Shown here one piece after another: positions 17,382-26,140 of a DNA stretch of 64,000 bases. Numbering within the stretch: position 1 is the stretch's first letter; every line of letters begins with the position of its first letter. Made by a program: the position numbers and the translations under genes. The DNA lies in NCBI RefSeq assembly GCF_003385455.1, contig NZ_QNUF01000004.1, positions 62,001 to 126,000 on the forward strand. The letters are read 5' to 3'. The notes beneath the pieces are model-generated. The model made no database searches, was not told the origin of the DNA, and was given only the letters and a program-made list of their open reading frames with translations. The DNA comes from Chryseobacterium rhizosphaerae. Its GTDB lineage: Bacteria; Bacteroidota; Bacteroidia; Flavobacteriales; Weeksellaceae.

Positions 17382-18986
17382 TTAATATCCCGGGTTTTGA
17401 ATAAGGTTAGGGTTAGCTACCATATCTCTTGCCGGAATTGGGAATAGATTTCTATAACTTTCTACTGCTTTCCCCTCTTTTACATTCCCTTTCCAAGGCC
17501 ACAGGTAAGTAGCTGTTGTATATTTACCAAATCTTATAAGGTCTGATCTTCTCGTCATTTCCCAAGATAGCTCCCTTCCTCTTTCATCTAAGATAAAATC
17601 AAGATTTATAGAAGTAACATTTCCACTTGTACTCCCGTAAGCACGTTCTCTCAGCTTATTGACATAATCAATAGCCGTAGTCTGGCTACCTCCGCCACCG
17701 CCTCTAAGAACCGCTTCAGCATACATCAGGTAAATATCAGCTAAACGATACAAAGGAATATAAGCTTCTACCCAGTTATTGTGAGCACCAGGAGATCCGT
17801 TACTTTTTATATTTTTATACTTGATAAATGCATATCCATCATTAAACGAACCTAGATCATTAATTTCCAGATTCTGATTTGTTGTAAAAAAACGACCTCT
17901 TTTATCACTTCCGTTGGCAGGGAATAATCCTACAAATGATTTTGTTGCTCTCAAACCATACCAACCACCATTTATTCCGTAGTCTGCAGCTTTCATATCA
18001 CCTCCTACAGCAGCATGTACCATGTAAGTGGTTCCACCGTTGGTCTGAGTGTTGATTCCGTCAAAATTTACGCTTAAAATCTGTTCAGAATTACTTATGT
18101 TGTTATCTGCTAAAAACAGGTCTTCATATTTTGGCTTTAATGAATAACCGGCTCCGATTACTTTATTACAATAAGTGATACAATCCGTATTTCTTTGAGT
18201 TCCTGTATACACTTCAGCATTCAAGTATAATCTTGCCAACAAAGCCCAGACAGCAGCTTTATCAGCTCTACCATATTCATTGGTTCTGGGATCCTTTAAC
18301 TCTCCTGCAATGGCAAGTAATTCAGACTCTATATAATCAAATAAAGCCTTTCTTTCTATTCTTTTAGGTGGGTTAGCGCTACCCGGCAAATAATTTTCAT
18401 CAGCAAATGGAACGTTTCCAAACATATCCAGTGCATGATAATAAGACTGTGCTCTTAAAAAACGGGCTTCAGCTCGCATCAATTTTGCCTGGATAAGATT
18501 ATCTCCGGTAATATTGTTTGTACCCAGCCTTTCATCCGTAACATTTCTTAAAAACTCATTACAATAAGCAATTTCCGTATATACTCTGTAATACATCGCT
18601 GCAATGAACTCGTTGGATGCATCCCAGGTCATCTTATGCATAGTATGCAGGTTTCCATCATTCCAACCGATTACAGCTTCATCTGTGGTAACCACATTAA
18701 GTGTATATAATAATCTTGTATATTGAGAAAAGCCACCATTGATCCCATTAATATCACTATCCGGCTGATCTCCGTCACCGCTGATCTGGCCTCCCATGGC
18801 AAGGCCCCCATACAGTTTGGCCAAAACGTTTTTATAGTTGGAAAAATCTTTGTATATGTTGTTTCCAATCTGATCTGTTATTGGTTCTCTTTCCAGATCC
18901 TTTAAACATGAAGCTGCCGTTGTTAACAAAAATGCAGCTGAGATTGGTAATACTATATTCTTAAGTTTGATCTTATTAAGTCTCAT
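17382..18986 (-). CDS. susD: RagB/SusD family starch-binding outer membrane lipoprotein
   Basis: A 534-residue SusD-type lipoprotein. The N-terminus has a hydrophobic signal ending in a lipobox (LLTTAASCLKDLE), so Cys is lipidated. The TPR-rich SusD fold is marked by QAKLMRAEARFLRAQSYYHALDMFGNVPFADE, ALLARLYLNAEVY, IPLYRLADIYLMYAEAV and the ending RNLFPIPARDMVANPNLIQNPGY. SusD forms the lid over the SusC barrel and captures glycans. The gene starts 12 bp after susC stops, so the two are one unit. The alpha-glucan substrate is inferred from the GH97 partner. No SusE/SusF-like gene follows. Confidence 0.93.
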   Translation of the reverse strand: MRLNKIKLKNIVLPISAAFLLTTAASCLKDLEREPITDQIGNNIYKDFSNYKNVLAKLYGGLAMGGQISGDGDQPDSDINGINGGFSQYTRLLYTLNVVTTDEAVIGWNDGNLHTMHKMTWDASNEFIAAMYYRVYTEIAYCNEFLRNVTDERLGTNNITGDNLIQAKLMRAEARFLRAQSYYHALDMFGNVPFADENYLPGSANPPKRIERKALFDYIESELLAIAGELKDPRTNEYGRADKAAVWALLARLYLNAEVYTGTQRNTDCITYCNKVIGAGYSLKPKYEDLFLADNNISNSEQILSVNFDGINTQTNGGTTYMVHAAVGGDMKAADYGINGGWYGLRATKSFVGLFPANGSDKRGRFFTTNQNLEINDLGSFNDGYAFIKYKNIKSNGSPGAHNNWVEAYIPLYRLADIYLMYAEAVLRGGGGGSQTTAIDYVNKLRERAYGSTSGNVTSINLDFILDERGRELSWEMTRRSDLIRFGKYTTATYLWPWKGNVKEGKAVESYRNLFPIPARDMVANPNLIQNPGY

Positions 18987-18998
18987 CTTACTTCTTAT

Positions 18999-21764
18999 TT
19001 AAAATTGAAAGTTAAAGCCTAAAGAATAAATTCTAGGCATCTGATAATATCCATTGTCTATCCCGCCATATACTTCAGGATCTAATCCTGAATATTTGGA
19101 AATCACAAAAACATTTTGTGCCATACCATACACTTTCAGATTACTTCCTTTTGAGAAAATTTCCCCAAAATTATATCCAATATTGATATTATCCAATCTG
19201 AAAAACGATGCATTTTCGACATAAATATCCGATCTATACTGAAAATCCGAGAACTTATAATCCGCTGCTGTCGAGAATACATTTTGCAAATATTCGTTAG
19301 TAGAAGCAGACTTCAGAGAACTGTTGGATGCAGCATTATTATATACATAATTACCCAGTACAGCTCTTGCACTAAGTGCAAAATCCCAGTTTTTATGTGA
19401 TAATTTGGTAGCAAAACCTAAAATAGCATCCGGTGTGGTTGATTTGTAGTAATACATATCTTTCGTATTGATTGCTCCGTCTCCATTTCTATCCACATAG
19501 CCACCACTTATAGGGTTCCCGCTGGCATCATATGCTTGTTCATAAACCCAAAATGAGTTAGGTGCATACCCTACAGCATGAGCTTGAATTCTGTTTCCTG
19601 AACCTCCTTCAATTCCTCCTACTTCCATATTAAAGGACTCTCCTCCTCTGTCTTTCAATTTTGTGATGATTGGCTTATAATGAGTAGCATTAAAACTTAC
19701 TTCCCAGGTTGTATTTTCATTTTTTACAGGGATTACCGTAACACTTCCTTCAATCCCTTCATTTTTCATATCTCCGATATTCTGCCAGCTTGCATTACTT
19801 AAACCTCCTGCCGGCTCATCTGCAAATACTAATAAATCTTTGGTATCTTTTCTAAAAAGGTCGATAGATCCTGTCACTCTGTTTTTAGCAAAACCAAAAT
19901 CCAAACCTATATTCTTTGTAACCGTAGTTTCCCAGGTAAGATTCGGGTTGAAATTGGCGGGACGGAACATATAGTAGGCCTCATTGCCAAACTGATAATA
20001 CGCTCCGGGGTTACTTGGGTTATAAGCACCAAGAGCCGGATAATTATTAGGTTTGTTTCCATTTATCCCAAGTGCTGGTAATTCCTGTTGTCCGGTTTTA
20101 CCCCAACCTGCTCTCAGTTTCAATGTACTGATTGCTGAAATATTTTTAATGAAATTTTCTTCGTTTAGTTTCCATGCTAATGATACCCCTGGAAATACTC
20201 CCCATACATTATCTCTTGTCAGGTTATAGAATCTGGAAGAACCATCTCTACGTATAGATCCTGAAATGACATATTTATTGGCAACAGTAAAAATAGCTCT
20301 ACCATAAAAAGAGATCAATGTATTTCTGCTTTCAAAATCCACGTCTTTCACATTATTACCATTACCTCTGTATGTAATAGCACCTGGGATGATAATGTTA
20401 AAATCCTGATAGGAATATCCTGCAGTAAGATCTACTCCGGTATTAATAGCGGAGATGTTTTTGGTATAGTTAAAATACGTTTCCAACAACTTATTTTTCT
20501 TTTCCATAGAATAGAAATTATCACTTCCTTTATCTTCGTAACCTATTCTATATCTTGCATCCTTTACTTTATGCCCTTCACTTTTAGTATAGTCATACCC
20601 TGCATTCACATTAAAATGTAAGTCCGGAAGGAAATGAAATTTATAATCCAGCTGAATATTCCCTAAACCTCTTGTTACAGAAGAAACATCACGAAGACCA
20701 TCTATCATCCCCAGTGGATTTGAATTTGAATTCACATTATAACCATTAGGAGAACCAGAATCCAACCACTCATAATATCCACCGTAGTTAGAATTCCCGG
20801 AATATACCGGCTTTGTAGGATCAAAATAAGTAGCTGCTTTGATTACTCCTCCATCAACAAATCTATTGTCTGTGAAGGTACCTTTTGCATTTACATTTAC
20901 TGATAAATGATTATCAAAAAATTTAGGATTTAAATTTAAACCTACCGAAGTTCTTCTGAATGAATTTGATCTTACAATACCATTCTGTTCATTATAACCG
21001 ATAGATAAACGATACGGTAATCCTTTAATTCCTCCTGATAAGGCCACATTATTATCTGTTCCCCAAGCAGCCTGATAGATTACATCCTGCCAGTTGGTAC
21101 TTGCATTTCCCAATTTCGCTTTATAGCTTGCAGGTGCGTAAGTATTCACAAAGTTTCTAAATTCATCAGCAGTTAAAACATCCACAGTTCCCATTTTTGT
21201 AGAAAGTGAAGTAACAGTTGAGAAGTTAACTTTGAATTTTCCAGCACTTCCCTTTTTGGTGGTAATCAAAATTACCCCGTTAGAAGCCCTATTTCCATAA
21301 ATAGCAGTTGCAGAAGCATCTTTTAGGATATCAAATGTTTCAATATCATTAGGATTAATTAATGATAAAGGATCCGACACCCCGTTTACTCCTACAAAAT
21401 CCTGAGGAACTCCATCAATAACAATCAATGGAGAATTTTCTCCTCCTAAAGAAGAGGTACCCCTGATTCTGATTTTTGTTCCGGAACCCGGAGCACCACT
21501 GTTATTGGTAATCTGTACCCCGGGTGTTTTCCCTTGGATCAGCTGTCCGGCAGAAGTTGCCCCTCCGTTGAAGTCTTTTGCAGTGACAGAAGTAATAGAA
21601 CCAGTAAGATCAGATTTTTTCTGCTTTCCATACCCAATCAAAACCACTTCTTCAATCTTTTTTTCTTGAGGAATAGAATCCTTGTTCTGCGCATGCATTA
21701 CTGTACTGGCCAGTAAAAAAGCAGGCGCAATTTTTAATACTGTTGTAAAGTTATTCACAATCAT
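18999..21764 (-). CDS. susC: SusC/RagA family TonB-linked outer membrane transporter
   Basis: A 921-residue TonB-dependent glycan importer. Signal peptide (LKIAPAFLLASTVMHAQ), TonB box region (KKIEEVVLIGYGKQKKSDLTG), plug domain with the SusC signature (LIQGKTPGVQITNNSG, KIRIRGTSSLGG, PLIVIDGVPQDF, IETFDILKDASATAIYGNRA), then a 22-strand barrel ending PRIYSLGFNFQF. The N-terminal carboxypeptidase-regulatory-like extension usual in SusC proteins is missing: the TonB box follows the signal peptide almost directly. It is the first gene of the susC-susD-GH97 set and should import maltooligosaccharides. Its upstream region has twin palindromic elements that may bind a regulator. Confidence 0.94.
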   Translation of the reverse strand: MIVNNFTTVLKIAPAFLLASTVMHAQNKDSIPQEKKIEEVVLIGYGKQKKSDLTGSITSVTAKDFNGGATSAGQLIQGKTPGVQITNNSGAPGSGTKIRIRGTSSLGGENSPLIVIDGVPQDFVGVNGVSDPLSLINPNDIETFDILKDASATAIYGNRASNGVILITTKKGSAGKFKVNFSTVTSLSTKMGTVDVLTADEFRNFVNTYAPASYKAKLGNASTNWQDVIYQAAWGTDNNVALSGGIKGLPYRLSIGYNEQNGIVRSNSFRRTSVGLNLNPKFFDNHLSVNVNAKGTFTDNRFVDGGVIKAATYFDPTKPVYSGNSNYGGYYEWLDSGSPNGYNVNSNSNPLGMIDGLRDVSSVTRGLGNIQLDYKFHFLPDLHFNVNAGYDYTKSEGHKVKDARYRIGYEDKGSDNFYSMEKKNKLLETYFNYTKNISAINTGVDLTAGYSYQDFNIIIPGAITYRGNGNNVKDVDFESRNTLISFYGRAIFTVANKYVISGSIRRDGSSRFYNLTRDNVWGVFPGVSLAWKLNEENFIKNISAISTLKLRAGWGKTGQQELPALGINGNKPNNYPALGAYNPSNPGAYYQFGNEAYYMFRPANFNPNLTWETTVTKNIGLDFGFAKNRVTGSIDLFRKDTKDLLVFADEPAGGLSNASWQNIGDMKNEGIEGSVTVIPVKNENTTWEVSFNATHYKPIITKLKDRGGESFNMEVGGIEGGSGNRIQAHAVGYAPNSFWVYEQAYDASGNPISGGYVDRNGDGAINTKDMYYYKSTTPDAILGFATKLSHKNWDFALSARAVLGNYVYNNAASNSSLKSASTNEYLQNVFSTAADYKFSDFQYRSDIYVENASFFRLDNINIGYNFGEIFSKGSNLKVYGMAQNVFVISKYSGLDPEVYGGIDNGYYQMPRIYSLGFNFQF

Positions 21765-21795
21765 ATTTTTTTATAGTTTCGTTTTTTCAGTCATA

Positions 21796-21813
21796 TTTTG
21801 GCCTGAAGCCAGA
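21796..21813. repeat. GGCTNAAGCC-type palindromic element in the susC leader
   Basis: TTTTGGCCTGAAGCCAGA here is nearly the same as TTTTGGCTAAAGCCAGA at 25989-26005, and a GGCTTTAGCC core recurs at 53051-53061. On the minus strand it lies next to a -7-like TAAATTG (21818-21824), so it would be at the 5' end of the susC mRNA and could form a short hairpin. Confidence 0.45.
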
Positions 21814-21857
21814 CTCGCAATTTATAAAAAAAATAGAATTATTATAAATTTAATATA

Positions 21858-21905
21858 ATTTTAGTTAAAATTATGTATATTACGAAACCTATTTTAGTTA
21901 AAATT
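21858..21905. promoter_or_regulatory. Twin palindromic operator-like elements upstream of susC
   Basis: The 15-mer ATTTTAGTTAAAATT occurs exactly twice, at 21858-21872 and 21891-21905, with starts 33 bp apart (about three helical turns). Each contains a perfect 6-bp inverted repeat, ATTTTA-GT-TAAAAT. They lie 94-141 bp upstream of the susC ATG and upstream of a -7-like TAAATTG at 21818-21824, a position that would suit an activator. A SusR- or MalR-type regulator is a guess. Confidence 0.5.
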
Positions 21906-21958
21906 TTAAATTCCAATATTTTACAACGACTTATGCATAGCATAGTATTTATGCTAAA

Positions 21959-21985
21959 TTAACAAATTGTTAAACATTTGTTTAA
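21959..21985. promoter_or_regulatory. Overlapping palindromes between susC and metG
   Basis: TTAACAAATTGTTAA (21959-21973) and TTAAACATTTGTTTAA (21970-21985) are two overlapping near-perfect palindromes in the 331-bp region between susC and metG. Either gene could be the target; function unknown. Confidence 0.35.
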
Positions 21986-22067
21986 CTTTATTTCATATCC
22001 ACATGGAAAAAAATAAAGGTGTCAGGCATAATAACTCCACAAAGAGCGGTATTCAAGAGATAATCCT

Positions 22068-22075
22068 TATCTTTG
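22068..22075 (+). promoter_or_regulatory. metG -7 box
   Basis: TATCTTTG matches the Bacteroidetes TAnnTTTG box and lies 20 nt before the metG ATG. Confidence 0.7.
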
Positions 22076-22095
22076 CAGTCAAAACTTTACTATAA

Positions 22096-24132
22096 ATGTC
22101 AAACAGAAAGATGATTACGGCAGCTTTGCCTTATGCAAACGGACCGGTTCATATAGGGCATTTGGCAGGTGTCTATATTCCTGCGGATGTTTACGCAAGA
22201 TTTCAGAGAAGATCAGGAAAGGATGTAGCGTTTATCTGTGGATCAGATGAGCACGGAATTCCTATTACCATAAGAGCTAAAAAGGAAGGGGTTACCCCAC
22301 AGGATATCGTGGATAAATATCACGAGATCATCAAAAAATCCTTTTCAGATTTAGGAATCTCTTTTGATGAATATTCAAGAACAACTTCCAAGAACCATTA
22401 TGAGACCAGCCAGGATTTCTTTAAGGTTCTCTATGAAAAAGGAAAGTTTACTGAAGAAATTTCTGAGCAGTATTTTGACGAGCAGGCAGGAGAATTCCTT
22501 GCTGACCGTTATATTGTAGGAACCTGTCCCAACTGTGGTAATGAGAATGCTTATGGTGACCAGTGTGAGAAGTGTGGGTCTACCCTTTCTCCTTCAGAAC
22601 TGATCAATCCGAAATCCATGCTCAGTGGAAATGTTCCTATTCTTAAAGAAACGAAGAACTGGTATCTTCCTTTAAATGAATATGAAAACTTCTTAAATGA
22701 ATGGATTATTGAAGGGCACAAAGATGACTGGAAACCGAATGTATACGGACAGGTTAAGTCATGGTTAAATGACGGATTGAAACCACGTGCAATGACCAGA
22801 GATCTGAACTGGGGAGTTCCTGTTCCTCTTCCGAATGCAGAAGGAAAAGTACTTTACGTTTGGTTTGATGCTCCTATCGGGTATATTTCATTCACTAAAG
22901 AATGGGCTGAGAAAAACGGAAAAGACTGGAAGGATTACTGGCAAAGTGAAAACAGTGACTTAGTACATTTTATCGGAAAGGATAATATTGTATTCCACTG
23001 TATTATTTTCCCTTCGATGATGAAAGCTCACGGAGATTACATCATGCCGGCTAATGTTCCTGCTTTTGAATTCCTGAACCTTGAGAACGATAAGATCTCA
23101 ACATCAAGAAACTGGGCGGTATGGGCTCATGAATATGTGGAAGATTTCCCTGGCCAACAGGACGTATTAAGATATGCTCTTCTTTCATCAGCTCCTGAAA
23201 CAAAAGATAATAACTTTACATGGAAGGATTTCCAGACTAAGAATAATTCTGAATTGGTGGGGATCTTCGGAAACTTCATCAACAGAGTTGCTGTTCTTGT
23301 TCATAAATATTATGACGGTGTTATTCCTCAAGGAGATGTAAACAGTCCTGAATTACAGGAAATAAACAAAGCAGCAAAAGAAATTTCAGGATTCCTGGAA
23401 AATTACGAATTTAGAAATGCTTTATCTGCATTAATGAATCTTGCCCGTTTTGGAAACCAGTATCTTCAGACAGAAGAACCATGGAAAACAATTAAAGACA
23501 ACCCTGAAAAGGCTGCACAGTCTTTATTTGTAGGAGCACAGATTGCTGTAGCTTTAGCTCAGTTGTGTGAACCTTTCATGCCTTTCAGCTCTGAAAAGCT
23601 ATTGAATATGTTCAATGTTGAGAAGAAAACATGGAATGATATTGAAACCCAATCTGTTTTAATTGAAACCGGACACAAAATCAACGAATCCTCTCTTCTT
23701 TTCTCAAAAATTGAAGATGATGTGATTGAAGCTCAGATCCAAAAGCTGGAAGACACTAAACAAAACAATAAAAAAACAAACCCTAACGCAACCCCTATGA
23801 AAGAAGAGATCACATTTGATGACTTTACTAAAATAGACCTTAGAACAGCAACCATTTTAGAAGCTGAAAAGGTAGAAAAAGCAGATAAACTATTGAAACT
23901 TACTGTAGATACGGGAGTAGATGTAAGAACTGTTGTTTCAGGAATTGCCGAAAGCTTCACGCCGGAAGAATTGATTGGAAAACAGGTAATGATCTTACTG
24001 AACCTTGCTCCAAGAAAAATCAGAGGAATTGAATCTCAGGGAATGTTACTATTAACAACTAAACCTGATGGAAAATTATCTTTCGTAACACCGGATGACA
24101 GCAATGTCGAAAACGGTATTGAGATCGGATAA
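22096..24132 (+). CDS. metG: Methionyl-tRNA synthetase
   Basis: A 678-residue class I aminoacyl-tRNA synthetase that charges tRNA(Met). Motifs in order: the HIGH box in PYANGPVHIGHLAG (about residue 10-23), a zinc knuckle CPNCG...CEKCG (about 143-160), the catalytic KMSKS counterpart written KISTS (about 332), the anticodon-binding helical domain, and a fused C-terminal EMAP/Trbp111-like tRNA-binding and dimerisation domain from about residue 570 (FDDFTKIDLRTATILEAEKV, NLAPRKIRGIESQGMLL). Length is normal for the long bacterial form. It is transcribed alone from a clear -7 box and ends in a hairpin terminator. Confidence 0.97.
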   Translation: MSNRKMITAALPYANGPVHIGHLAGVYIPADVYARFQRRSGKDVAFICGSDEHGIPITIRAKKEGVTPQDIVDKYHEIIKKSFSDLGISFDEYSRTTSKNHYETSQDFFKVLYEKGKFTEEISEQYFDEQAGEFLADRYIVGTCPNCGNENAYGDQCEKCGSTLSPSELINPKSMLSGNVPILKETKNWYLPLNEYENFLNEWIIEGHKDDWKPNVYGQVKSWLNDGLKPRAMTRDLNWGVPVPLPNAEGKVLYVWFDAPIGYISFTKEWAEKNGKDWKDYWQSENSDLVHFIGKDNIVFHCIIFPSMMKAHGDYIMPANVPAFEFLNLENDKISTSRNWAVWAHEYVEDFPGQQDVLRYALLSSAPETKDNNFTWKDFQTKNNSELVGIFGNFINRVAVLVHKYYDGVIPQGDVNSPELQEINKAAKEISGFLENYEFRNALSALMNLARFGNQYLQTEEPWKTIKDNPEKAAQSLFVGAQIAVALAQLCEPFMPFSSEKLLNMFNVEKKTWNDIETQSVLIETGHKINESSLLFSKIEDDVIEAQIQKLEDTKQNNKKTNPNATPMKEEITFDDFTKIDLRTATILEAEKVEKADKLLKLTVDTGVDVRTVVSGIAESFTPEELIGKQVMILLNLAPRKIRGIESQGMLLLTTKPDGKLSFVTPDDSNVENGIEIG

Positions 24133-24152
24133 TTACCCATTCACTCATATAC

Positions 24153-24182
24153 AAAGAGGCTTTCTTCCAAGATAGCCTCTTT
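24153..24182 (+). terminator. metG terminator
   Basis: AAAGAGGCT / AGCCTCTTT, a 9-bp perfect stem followed by TTTTT, 20 bp after the metG stop. Confidence 0.85.
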
Positions 24183-24265
24183 TTGATTCTATATGATCCG
24201 CAGTATCATTTATAAACACAGGATAAGGTAAATATTTCAATATAAAAACGTTTTTACAAATATAT

Positions 24266-24928
24266 ATGGTAAATAAAAGCGTACTGAGGAAACTCTCAGA
24301 TTCCGAATTAGAAAAATATATAAAAGAAGGCAATCGTTTTGTGTCAGAAGCTGTCTCGATGGCTTTTGAGCTATTAAAAGAAAGAGGACGGGTTTTTACC
24401 GAAGAGGAAAAAGCCGCAGTTCAGGAGTTGATTCAAAGTAAAAAAAATGCAGAAGAAGCAAAGCTTACGGAAGAAAAAGAGCTTTGGAAGGATCATATTA
24501 CAGAAGATCCTACTGCTATCAAACTGTATTCTAGGATGACCGTTTTTATAAGCAGTGTTATTCTGGGCACCATTCCCGGAGCTATTTTATTGTGCCTGAA
24601 TTTAATAAAATTAAAAAAATATTTCCCGGCTCTCCTTACATTGATATTCGGCTTTCTTTTTTTCTTTTTGCAGGAATATGTATTTCAATCTCATTTTGAC
24701 TTCACCACCACCTCACGATCCAGTCCTGAAATGGGAATTATAGTAATCGGAACATTAAGCCTGGTCGGTATCTGGGTAGCTACTATTCCCAAAAAGCTTC
24801 CTTATCAGGCAGAGTCCTATATTTTCCCTGTTATTTTATGCATTGGAACGGCAGTTCTGATGTCCTATTATTACCGGGATTGGTTTTCCATATACCCATT
24901 GCTTAAGATTCTCCGTTTATTCAGATAA
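24266..24928 (+). CDS. Small membrane protein of unknown function
   Basis: A 220-residue protein I do not recognise. The first 90 residues are charged and helical (SDSELEKYIKEGNRFVSEAV, then KAAVQELIQSKKNAEEA), followed by about four membrane segments: MTVFISSVILGTIPGAILL, FPALLTLIFGFLFFFLQ, MGIIVIGTLSLVGIWVAT and IFPVILCIGTAVLMSYYY. The topology suggests a cytoplasmic coiled N-terminal part and a compact membrane domain. The gene lies between the metG terminator and a bidirectional hairpin, so it is a single-gene unit. No function is proposed. Confidence 0.65.
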   Translation: MVNKSVLRKLSDSELEKYIKEGNRFVSEAVSMAFELLKERGRVFTEEEKAAVQELIQSKKNAEEAKLTEEKELWKDHITEDPTAIKLYSRMTVFISSVILGTIPGAILLCLNLIKLKKYFPALLTLIFGFLFFFLQEYVFQSHFDFTTTSRSSPEMGIIVIGTLSLVGIWVATIPKKLPYQAESYIFPVILCIGTAVLMSYYYRDWFSIYPLLKILRLFR

Positions 24929-24956
24929 AATATTGGTTTTAGCATGCGTTTTTAGA

Positions 24957-25043
24957 AGCTGATTCCCGCTATCCACTTTTACTCCTCGCGCCCAAGCTGA
25001 ACAGGCCAAATCTGGCTGCGGGGTAACCGTTTCTATCGGGGCT
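24957..25043. repeat. Probable interspersed flavobacterial repeat
   Basis: An 87-bp GC-richer stretch in an AT-rich gap begins TTCCCGCTATCC and ends ATCGGGGCT. I recall stretches with these two ends and a variable middle behind genes in many flavobacterial genomes. Only one copy is in the window, so the call rests on memory of the pattern. Confidence 0.45.
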
Positions 25044-25050
25044 AAAAAAA

Positions 25051-25081
25051 TCATTCCGTAAGACTGGATCTTACGGAATGA
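25051..25081. terminator. Bidirectional terminator
   Basis: A 13-bp perfect stem, TCATTCCGTAAGA / TCTTACGGAATGA, with a 5-nt loop, between the convergent membrane-protein gene (ends 24928) and the methyltransferase gene (ends 25128). Confidence 0.85.
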
Positions 25082-25127
25082 CAATATATATGAACATCGG
25101 CAAAATTGCTTCGTAGGCCGATGATTG

Positions 25128-25832
25128 CTATTTCTTGGTCAGTTTTGCCAAATAAGAATCCTCATCCTTCAGAATCCGTTCTATTTTAAATCCATTATGC
25201 TCCGCTGCATTTTTCAGGGTATTGAAATCGAGATACAGCCATGTGATCGGCTCCTCAGATTCCCCTTTATAATGAACCACATAGTCTAACTCCCCATAAT
25301 ATCCACCGGCAGGGATATACACACCACCATCTTCATCCCGGTCAAACATATAGAGAATATCAGTACTGTCGATCAGAATTTGCCCGTTATCATTTAATAA
25401 AGCATGTAATTTTTGAAGATAGGGATCTATTTTAGGTAGACTTTCAAAAATTCCGGTACCATTCATCAGTAATAAAACAGTATCGAAAGTTTCTCCCGAA
25501 AAATCAAGAATATTTTCACAGACAGCATTTTTGATCCCTCTCAGTTTACAAACTTCAACAGATTTAGGTGAAATATCCAGCGCCACTACCTCAAGGCCTT
25601 TTTCATTCTGAAGATACAAAGCATGAGAACCGGCCCCTGCCCCTATATCCAAAACTTTTCCTCCGGATAACTGCAGTGCCTTCTGCTCAATACCATTCAT
25701 TTCTTCAAAATCTCTGAATAAGTAATCTACAGGAAGTTCATCCAGTTCAGAAATTGATGTTTCAGTCTGCAGATCTTCCGGATTGTCATTGTGATAATAA
25801 TCCCAGATTGCTCTGCCCATTAAATCTTTCAT
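25128..25832 (-). CDS. Class I SAM-dependent methyltransferase
   Basis: A 234-residue Rossmann-fold methyltransferase. The SAM-binding motif I is VLDIGAGAGSHALYLQ, motif II follows in VVALDISPKSVEVCK, and motif IV is probably FDTVLLLMNGTG. The substrate cannot be read from sequence. I chose the ATG at 25830-25832 (MKDLMGRAIWDYY). The longer frame starting at 25847 (TTG) would run through a perfect -7 box TATCTTTG at 25837-25844, so it cannot be translated from that promoter. The box is 4 nt from the ATG, which predicts a leaderless mRNA. Monocistronic; it converges on the membrane-protein gene. Confidence 0.85.
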   Translation of the reverse strand: MKDLMGRAIWDYYHNDNPEDLQTETSISELDELPVDYLFRDFEEMNGIEQKALQLSGGKVLDIGAGAGSHALYLQNEKGLEVVALDISPKSVEVCKLRGIKNAVCENILDFSGETFDTVLLLMNGTGIFESLPKIDPYLQKLHALLNDNGQILIDSTDILYMFDRDEDGGVYIPAGGYYGELDYVVHYKGESEEPITWLYLDFNTLKNAAEHNGFKIERILKDEDSYLAKLTKK

Positions 25833-25836
25833 GCTG

Positions 25837-25844
25837 CAAAGATA
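25837..25844 (-). promoter_or_regulatory. Methyltransferase -7 box, leaderless arrangement
   Basis: TATCTTTG on the minus strand, then CAGC, then ATG. The 4-nt spacer places the expected transcription start at or next to the A of the ATG. Confidence 0.65.
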
Positions 25845-25845
25845 C

Positions 25846-25887
25846 AAGTTAAAAATGGAGAATTAAAAGTTGAAAATTGAAAATTTG
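25846..25887. repeat. Degenerate 7-nt tandem repeat, six units
   Basis: Six consecutive 7-mers of the type AAGTTAA, AAGTTGA, AAATTGA, keeping register over 42 bp directly upstream of the methyltransferase promoter. Confidence 0.55.
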
Positions 25888-25927
25888 CCGTCCCAATCTC
25901 AGTAATACAACATCCGCAACACTGTCA

Positions 25928-25947
25928 ACCGAAGGCTTTGCTTCGGT
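25928..25947 (-). terminator. Hairpin, possible terminator of the SIP gene
   Basis: ACCGAAG / CTTCGGT, a 7-bp stem with a 6-nt loop, about 190 bp after the SIP stop. There is no good U-tract on the minus strand. Confidence 0.35.
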
Positions 25948-25988
25948 CTTTAAATGATAAAGATGAGTGGAATAATTAATATTTTAGG

Positions 25989-26040
25989 TTTTGGCTAAAG
26001 CCAGATGATATTTGATGGATATGGTAAGCAGACTAAAGTC
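25989..26040. repeat. Paired GGCTAAAGCC / GACTAAAGTC element
   Basis: TTTTGGCTAAAGCCAGA (25989-26005) is followed 26 bp later by GACTAAAGTC (26031-26040). Both are short palindromes with an identical CTAAAG centre. The first recurs in the susC leader (21796) and its core at 53051. I recall such pairs as common intergenic repeats in Chryseobacterium. Confidence 0.5.
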
Positions 26041-26112
26041 CACACCTCTTGAATTTTAACAATACATCCTTATTTTTTACTTTCTCCTGTAAAAAATAAA
26101 TCTTCTCTTCAC

Positions 26113-26140
26113 CACAACCTATCACCTATTACCTACTCCA
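26113..26140. repeat. Degenerate 7-nt tandem repeat, four units, over the SIP stop codon
   Basis: Units TATCACC and TATTACC flanked by one looser unit on each side. The SIP stop codon (26133-26135) lies in the array. A 17-bp part (26119-26135) matches 53132-53148 at 16 of 17 positions. Confidence 0.55.

Noticed and set aside
23085..23100. KISTS instead of KMSKS in methionyl-tRNA synthetase as a sign of defect
   Set aside because: Variants of this motif occur in active class I synthetases, and all other motifs are intact.
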